From contig JAFUNB010000001.1 in the NCBI GenBank assembly GCA_017482345.1, forward strand, positions 19,636-83,635: a DNA stretch of 64,000 nt, read 5' to 3'. Position 1 is the stretch's first letter. Each line of letters starts with the position of its first letter. Both the position numbers and the translations under genes were made by a program. The notes beneath the pieces were generated by a model. It searched no databases. It saw nothing but the letters and a program-made list of their open reading frames with translations, and had not been told where the DNA came from. Shown here piece after piece: positions 59,590-64,000 of the stretch. The stretch is from Oscillibacter sp. (GTDB lineage: Bacteria; Bacillota; Clostridia; Oscillospirales; Oscillospiraceae).

Positions 59590-61602
59590 TCAGGCTTTTT
59601 TGTTCCGCTTGGATGAGGGACGTTCCTTCAGAACCACGGCTGTGCGGGCGGGGAGATACAGCTCTACGAACTTCTGACCGTCAAATTCCTTGGTGAAATA
59701 GGTCACATCGTGGCTCACCAGATTCTGACCGCCGTATTGTTCGTCATCGCTGGACAGTGCCAGAATGTAATCGACATGCTTCTCCACGGGGATGAGCAGG
59801 TTGGTAAAGGACTGGGTGGCATTGAAGTTGAAGGCAAACAGCAGCCCCTTGCGCGTGAAAGCAATGACCTGTTCCGGGCCTTTCAGCAGCTTCAGGTCGG
59901 CCATGCGCTGGGTGAACATCCGGTGCTTCTTGGTGAGTGCCACCATGTCCCGGTCAAAGTCGCCCAGCCACTGGTATTTCAGGAAGCCGTTGTCCCGCAG
60001 GGACCACTGGCGGCGGCAGTAGTGGAAACTCCAGCCGTTGCCCTCCCGGGGGAAGTCGATCCACTCGGGGTGGCCGAACTCGTTGCCCATAAAGTTGAGA
60101 TAGGCCTCGCCGCCGCCCGCCAGCGTGAACAGGCGGATCATCTTATGCAGGGCAATGGCGCGGTCGATGACGAGAGTATGGCAGGCCTTGTCCATGTCGG
60201 TGTACATGGCGGCGTCCGCCAGACGGAAGATCATGGTCTTGTCACCTACCAGCGCCTGGTCGTGGCTCTCCACATAGGCCACGGTGTTCTCGCCGGGGCG
60301 GCGCAGGCACATATCGCCCCACATCTTGCCGATGTCCCACTGCTCGTCGGACTGTTCCTTGACGGTCTTGATCCACATATCGGGCAGGCCCATGGCCAGC
60401 CGGTAATCAAAGCCGATGCCGCCGTCCCCGATGGGCAGGCACATACCGGGCATGCCGGACATATCCTCGGCGATGGTAATGGCGTTGGGGTTGATCTCCC
60501 GGATCAGCTCGTTGGCCAGCTGCAGATAGGTGATGGCCTCCGTGTGGGTGTTCAGGGAGAAGTATTTGTTGTCGTTGTCGAAGTTGGAGCCGAGGCCGTG
60601 GTCGTGGTACAGCATGGACGTGATGCCGTCGAACCGGAAACCGTCAAAGTGGTATTCCGTCATCCAGAAGGCCAGGTTGCTTAGCAGGAAGTGGATGACC
60701 TCATCCTTGCCGTAGTTGAAGCACTTGGTGCCCCAGGCGGGATGGTCGCCCTTGGGGCCGGAGTGGAAGAACTGCCACTCGGTGCCGTCGAACATATTGA
60801 TGCCCTCGGCGGTATTCTTCACAGCGTGGGAGTGCACCACATCCAACAGCACCCGCAGACCCAGCTTGTGAGCCTTGTTTACCAGATATTTCAGGTCCTC
60901 CGGCTTGCCGAACCAGCTGGAGGCGGCGTAGAAGTTGGCCACCTGATAGCCGAAGCTGCCGTAGTAGGGATGCTCCATAATGGCCATGAGCTGGATGGCG
61001 TTGTAGCCGGCCTTTTTGATGCGGGGGAGGACGTACTTGGCGAAGTCGCGATAGCTGCCGACCCTGCCCTCCTCCTGGGCCATGCCCACATGGGCCTCGT
61101 AGATATACAGGGACTGAGCGCCCTTGAAGTCCTGGTCCGTCCACTCATAAGTTGTCCAGTTATCCACTACTTCCGCGCACCAGGCCGTGGTCTGGGGGTC
61201 CTGCACTACTCGTCGGGCGTACAGGGGAATGTGCTCCGTGCGCTGCATGTTGGCGTCCACCACGGTTTTGACCTTGCAGCCGGCCCATAGGGCGTCGTCG
61301 CCCTCCAGGGTGATCTCCCAGGCGCCGCCCGGCAGGCGCTTCATGGGGTGGCTGGTCTGGTTCCAGCCGTTGAACTCGCCGGTAAAATACAGCTGATAAG
61401 CGCTGGGCGCCCACTCGCGGTAGACCCACTTGCCGGCCAGATGATGGATGCCGAAGAAGTGGTGGGCGTTGGCGAAATCCTTCAGAGTCATGCGGCCGCC
61501 GCCCAGCAGACGATCCTTCGTGCTGCGGTACAGCTCCATGCGCAGATCAATGTCGTGCTCAAAGGGCTTCAGCTGGGGATTCAGTTCTAAAATTCGATAC
61601 AT
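59590..61602 (-). CDS. 1,4-alpha-glucan branching enzyme (GH13, eukaryote-like architecture)
   Basis: A 670-residue GH13 branching enzyme. The start NPQLKPFEHDIDLRMELYRSTKDRLLGGGRMTLKDFANAHHFFGIH resembles eukaryotic GBE1 and starch branching enzymes rather than E. coli GlgB, which carries an extra N-terminal domain. The CBM48 part has YREWAPSAYQLYFTGEFNGWNQ (about 61-82). Barrel motifs are DVVHSHA (254-260), DGFRFDGITSML with the nucleophile Asp325, ITIAEDMSG with acid Glu379, and VESHDQ with Asp448. It forms alpha-1,6 branches in glycogen. No other glycogen gene is adjacent. The start ATG follows GGAAGG. Confidence 0.92.
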   Translation of the reverse strand: MYRILELNPQLKPFEHDIDLRMELYRSTKDRLLGGGRMTLKDFANAHHFFGIHHLAGKWVYREWAPSAYQLYFTGEFNGWNQTSHPMKRLPGGAWEITLEGDDALWAGCKVKTVVDANMQRTEHIPLYARRVVQDPQTTAWCAEVVDNWTTYEWTDQDFKGAQSLYIYEAHVGMAQEEGRVGSYRDFAKYVLPRIKKAGYNAIQLMAIMEHPYYGSFGYQVANFYAASSWFGKPEDLKYLVNKAHKLGLRVLLDVVHSHAVKNTAEGINMFDGTEWQFFHSGPKGDHPAWGTKCFNYGKDEVIHFLLSNLAFWMTEYHFDGFRFDGITSMLYHDHGLGSNFDNDNKYFSLNTHTEAITYLQLANELIREINPNAITIAEDMSGMPGMCLPIGDGGIGFDYRLAMGLPDMWIKTVKEQSDEQWDIGKMWGDMCLRRPGENTVAYVESHDQALVGDKTMIFRLADAAMYTDMDKACHTLVIDRAIALHKMIRLFTLAGGGEAYLNFMGNEFGHPEWIDFPREGNGWSFHYCRRQWSLRDNGFLKYQWLGDFDRDMVALTKKHRMFTQRMADLKLLKGPEQVIAFTRKGLLFAFNFNATQSFTNLLIPVEKHVDYILALSSDDEQYGGQNLVSHDVTYFTKEFDGQKFVELYLPARTAVVLKERPSSKRNKKA

Positions 61603-61685
61603 AGTTTTCACCTTCCAGGAGCCGGGAGGCTCCGTTTCCGCAAATCGATGAAAGGACCTCTGCAGAACGCAGATTTACAAATATC

Positions 61686-61713
61686 ATTATACCAAATCCT
61701 GCGCGTCTTGCAA
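61686..61713 (-). promoter_or_regulatory. Promoter of the branching enzyme gene
   Basis: TTGCAA (61708-61713), 16-base spacer, consensus TATAAT (61686-61691) with an extended TGG on the minus strand. Confidence 0.65.
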
Positions 61714-61734
61714 CGCAGAAATCGCGGGAGAGGG

Positions 61735-61763
61735 TGGACAACCGATTTCCCCGGTGCTACTCT
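61735..61763 (+). promoter_or_regulatory. Promoter of the MATE transporter gene
   Basis: TGGACA (61735-61740), 17-base spacer, TACTCT (61758-61763), 28 bases before the GTG start. Confidence 0.5.
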
Positions 61764-61790
61764 TAAAGAAAACAGATGGGAGGCGGAGCT

Positions 61791-63152
61791 GTGCACGGCG
61801 GTTTGGATGAAGAAAAAATCGAATTGTTTGAGCGGACGCCGGTGGGCAAAGCCATCGCGGCTCTGGCTGTTCCCACGGTGATCAGTCAGCTGATTACCAC
61901 AATCTACAATCTGGCGGACACGTTTTTTGTCGGCCAGCTGAACGATCCGGATCAAGTGGCGGCCATCGCGTTGGCATTGCCGGTGCAGATGTCCATGACG
62001 GCGTTGGCCAATCTGTTCGGCATCGGCGGAGGAACGCTGTTCTCCCGTGCGCTGGGTGCCCGGGATGCGGAAACCGCCCGGAAGACCACGGCGTTTTCTG
62101 TGTACGGAGCGCTGACGGTCATGACCCTGTACGCTGTGTTGGTGGCGCTGTTCCGGGAGGCGTTTTTAACGCTGCTGGGATCCACGCCGGAGCTGCATGC
62201 CCATACCGGCGCCTATGTGTTCTGGGTGCTGATTCTGGGCGGTGTCCCGTCGGTGTTCAACATGGTGGCCGCTCATATCATCCGGGCAGAGGGCGCCTCC
62301 CGGGAGGCCAGCATCGGCCTGTCCATGGGCGGAATCCTCAATATGGTTTTGGATCCGGTTTTTATTTTTGCCTTTGGGATGGAGCTGCGGGGCGCGGCCA
62401 TAGCCACGTTCCTCTCTAACTGTGCTTCAACTGTGTACTTTGTGCGGCGGCTCTGGAAAATCCGTCGTACCACGGTCATCTCTCTGTCGCCCCGGCACTT
62501 TACGCTGGAGCGGCAGGTGGCTGTTCCGGTGCTGCAGGTGGGACTGCCCTCAGCCCTGCAGATGCTGTTGAGTATGGTTTCCAATATGGTGCTGAACAAC
62601 GTGCTGTCGGGGTTCCACAAAACCGCGGTGGCGGCTATCGGCATCTGCAAAAAGATCGACAGCATCCCGATTTATGTACTCATGGGCATCACCCAGGGGG
62701 TGGTCCCACTGCTGGCTTACAGCCATGGCGCCGGAAACCGGGAGCGCCAACAGAAGACTCTGCGGTATACCATTTGCCTGGCGGTGGGATTTGCCGCGGG
62801 CTGTCTGGCGCTTCTGCAGATTGCGCCGGCCGCGGTGGCAGCCGGATTCATAAAGGATGCGCAGACCGTGGAATATGCCGCTATGTTCATTCGTATCCAC
62901 AGCAGCGCATTGCCCTTCTCGGCGATCGCGTTTTTGATGGTAGGATACTTTCAGGCTGTAGGCGAAAGCCGCTGCGCCACTGTGCTCTCCTCCGTCCGCA
63001 AGGGCGTGTTTGATGTGCCGCTGATGTTTTTAATGAATGTATTGGTGCCGCTGTACGGCCCGGTCATGTGCCAGCCCATCATGGATCTTGTCACTACCAT
63101 ATGTGCTGCCGTTATGTACCGGCAGGTGAAACGGTCGCTGGTAGATGAATAA
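61791..63152 (+). CDS. MATE family efflux transporter
   Basis: A 453-residue protein with 12 helices in two MatE halves. ALAVPTVISQLITTIYNLADTFFVGQLNDPDQVAAIALALPVQMSMTALANLFGIGGGTLFSRALGARDAETARKTTAF (about 20-98) is the typical N-terminal half, and VPVLQVGLPSALQMLLSMVSNMVLNNVLSGF starts the second. It exports cationic drugs or metabolites with Na+ or H+. GTG at 61791 is chosen since GGAGG lies 7 bases upstream. It is transcribed alone, divergent from the branching enzyme gene. Confidence 0.92.
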   Translation: MHGGLDEEKIELFERTPVGKAIAALAVPTVISQLITTIYNLADTFFVGQLNDPDQVAAIALALPVQMSMTALANLFGIGGGTLFSRALGARDAETARKTTAFSVYGALTVMTLYAVLVALFREAFLTLLGSTPELHAHTGAYVFWVLILGGVPSVFNMVAAHIIRAEGASREASIGLSMGGILNMVLDPVFIFAFGMELRGAAIATFLSNCASTVYFVRRLWKIRRTTVISLSPRHFTLERQVAVPVLQVGLPSALQMLLSMVSNMVLNNVLSGFHKTAVAAIGICKKIDSIPIYVLMGITQGVVPLLAYSHGAGNRERQQKTLRYTICLAVGFAAGCLALLQIAPAAVAAGFIKDAQTVEYAAMFIRIHSSALPFSAIAFLMVGYFQAVGESRCATVLSSVRKGVFDVPLMFLMNVLVPLYGPVMCQPIMDLVTTICAAVMYRQVKRSLVDE

Positions 63153-63157
63153 AGGTG

Positions 63158-63193
63158 AAAAGGCCTCCGGCAAATCTGCCGGAGGCCTTTTTT
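63158..63193 (+). terminator. Terminator of the MATE gene
   Basis: AAAAGGCCTCCGGC and GCCGGAGGCCTTTTTT flank a 6-base loop. Confidence 0.93.
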
Positions 63194-63385
63194 GAATCAG
63201 GGTTATTCCCACTCGAGGAGGTAGATTTGGCTTATACCATACCTTGTGGTATGTGGTATTTATTCGGCACATATTTAGATGTATTATATGTATTATACAG
63301 GTTTATCGCAACTTTTCGTATCAATTCCATCTCACATCACTATGTCGGTGAGAGGGGGCATTTCCTCCGACAAGCTACATCTTGG

Positions 63386-63434
63386 TAACCTTATTTCTCC
63401 AAAAATCAAACCATTTTATTGTAAAATAAGGTTA
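63386..63434. repeat. 11-bp inverted repeat in the AT-rich region
   Basis: TAACCTTATTT (63386-63396) and AAATAAGGTTA (63424-63434) are perfect inverted copies 27 bases apart. Confidence 0.6.
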
Positions 63435-63465
63435 TCAGCATGAGGAAGTCGGTATATATTCCATG

Positions 63466-63477
63466 TGGTACGTACCA
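63466..63477. repeat. 12-bp palindrome
   Basis: TGGTACGTACCA is a perfect palindrome in otherwise featureless AT-rich sequence. Confidence 0.5.
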
Positions 63478-63865
63478 TCCCCCGGAAACAAAGCAGACCT
63501 CACCCTCGGCTCGATACTGACATATAGCTCCATGTCTAACCTTAGGTCACAAGAGCAACGCATACCGCACGAAGTACATTTTTTCCAACAAATCAATTCT
63601 ACAATACTTCATAATTTTTCGCAAGTTAAGTGCAATGACTACTTTCTGTTTTTTCCAAAACATCAAAATCCCGTCATCCCAATGGGTCCGAACCACTGGA
63701 ACAAATAGGAACATTCAAGAACAAAATAAACATTGAAATGTAAACAGAAAGCGGTATAATGGTAGCGTGCAAGATTGGCATTAACGGCATCCCCTGCCGA
63801 GACGTTAGTCTTAATCTACGTAAAATAATATCTAAAACCAACCGATTATCAAAATGATATGCATC

Positions 63866-64000
63866 TGTCAAGTAAAAGTAGACACATAAAAAAGCATAAC
63901 TAACAGAAGCCCAGTTCGGTCTTGTACTGAACTGGGCTTTTGTAGCCCAAAGCGGCAGCAGGCCGGCAGTTGTTGAAGAAGTGGACATACGTATTCAATA
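63866..64000 (-). mobile_element. Right end of an IS3-family (IS150-like) insertion sequence
   Basis: The segment contains the 3' end of a transposase gene, and beyond its stop a TGTCAAGTAAAAGTAGACA sequence (63866-63884) like the terminal repeats of IS150/IS3-group elements (TGT...ACA). The element continues past the right edge, so its other end and target duplication cannot be seen. Confidence 0.7.
63900..64000 (-). CDS. C-terminal fragment of an IS3-family transposase
   Basis: The last 32 codons of a transposase are in the window, entering from the right edge. They read LNTYVHFFNNCRPAAALGYK and then SPVQYKTELGFC before a TAG at 63900-63902. 'YVHFFNNCRP ... LGYKSPVQYK' is the C-terminal signature of IS3/IS150 OrfB (integrase core end; compare 'YIxxYNxxRxxxxLxxxSPxxYR'). 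The catalytic DDE residues lie outside. Confidence 0.8.
   Translation of the reverse strand, partial: LNTYVHFFNNCRPAAALGYKSPVQYKTELGFC

Larger units (their letters stand above)
63194..63865. other. AT-rich non-coding region before the insertion sequence
   Basis: No convincing gene is seen in 672 bases; the few short frames lack ribosome binding sites and recognisable domains. Base composition is far more AT-rich than the rest of the window. It carries ATACCATACC/GGTATGTGGTAT (about 63235-63260), a perfect 11-bp inverted repeat (63386-63434) and a 12-bp palindrome (63466-63477). It may be an acquired remnant or a hot spot for insertion. Confidence 0.6.

Noticed and set aside
63674-63988. Minus-strand frame of 104 codons in the IS end region
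   Set aside because: It is in a different frame from the transposase C-terminus recognised at 63900-64000 and crosses the IS border.

Overview
The window looks like a chromosomal segment of an anaerobic, GC-rich Gram-positive gut bacterium of the Bacillota, most like the Oscillospiraceae (Flavonifractor/Lawsonibacter/Oscillibacter type). This placement is inferred from AGGAGG-type ribosome binding sites, T-box leaders, ferredoxin-dependent 2-ketoacid oxidoreductase, type III glutamine synthetase, LrgAB and a lipoprotein-type peptide binding protein; no rRNA or marker gene fixes the species. Only the last ~0.8 kb is different: AT-rich, non-coding, and ending in an IS3-type insertion sequence.

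Layout. 1-2317: a NUDIX-like fragment and a YegS/DagK lipid kinase (-) diverge from an AI-2E family membrane protein (+), apparently from two promoters that share one palindromic -35 hexamer. 2534-8489: a five-gene dipeptide/oligopeptide ABC operon plus a DUF3810 membrane metalloprotease-like gene. 8531-19124 (-): a ten-gene operon, read from the right as AhpD-like protein, lipoate ligase, dihydrolipoamide dehydrogenase with two lipoyl-like domains, molybdopterin oxidoreductase, two multi-[4Fe-4S] proteins, a stand-alone AOR N-terminal domain protein, an FAD/NAD(P) oxidoreductase, MobB and MoeA. It carries the redox proteins together with enzymes for attaching or finishing their cofactors, and it is the best candidate here for an undescribed system.

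19363-26422: amino-acid use genes (YfcC transporter, M20 hydrolase, NhaC antiporter, a methionine gamma-lyase-like PLP enzyme) with a divergent LysR regulator. 26468-34696: htpG, a zinc-ribbon membrane protein, T-box-controlled ilvE, and a five-gene operon for a 2-ketoacid:ferredoxin oxidoreductase (probably branched-chain) facing an FCD-type GntR regulator across a perfect inverted repeat.

34739-43022 (-): a complete aromatic amino acid operon (aroF-tyrA-aroB-aroA-aroC-pheA-aroEK-aroQ) preceded by a short reading frame packed with Tyr and Phe codons and by mutually exclusive antiterminator and terminator stems. This is the layout of ribosome-mediated attenuation, unexpected in this phylum and the clearest regulatory discovery here.

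43264-56531: lrgAB, cysK, glnN, an EamA exporter with a divergent LysR, a DUF1846 protein, tex, a small metallopeptidase, and a T-box-controlled YkvI-like transporter followed by an iron-type alcohol dehydrogenase. 56647-63152: a three-gene ATP-grasp/esterase/esterase operon, a eukaryote-like glycogen branching enzyme and a MATE efflux pump. 63194-64000: AT-rich non-coding DNA with inverted repeats, then the end of an IS3-family element. No rRNA, tRNA or CRISPR array was seen.
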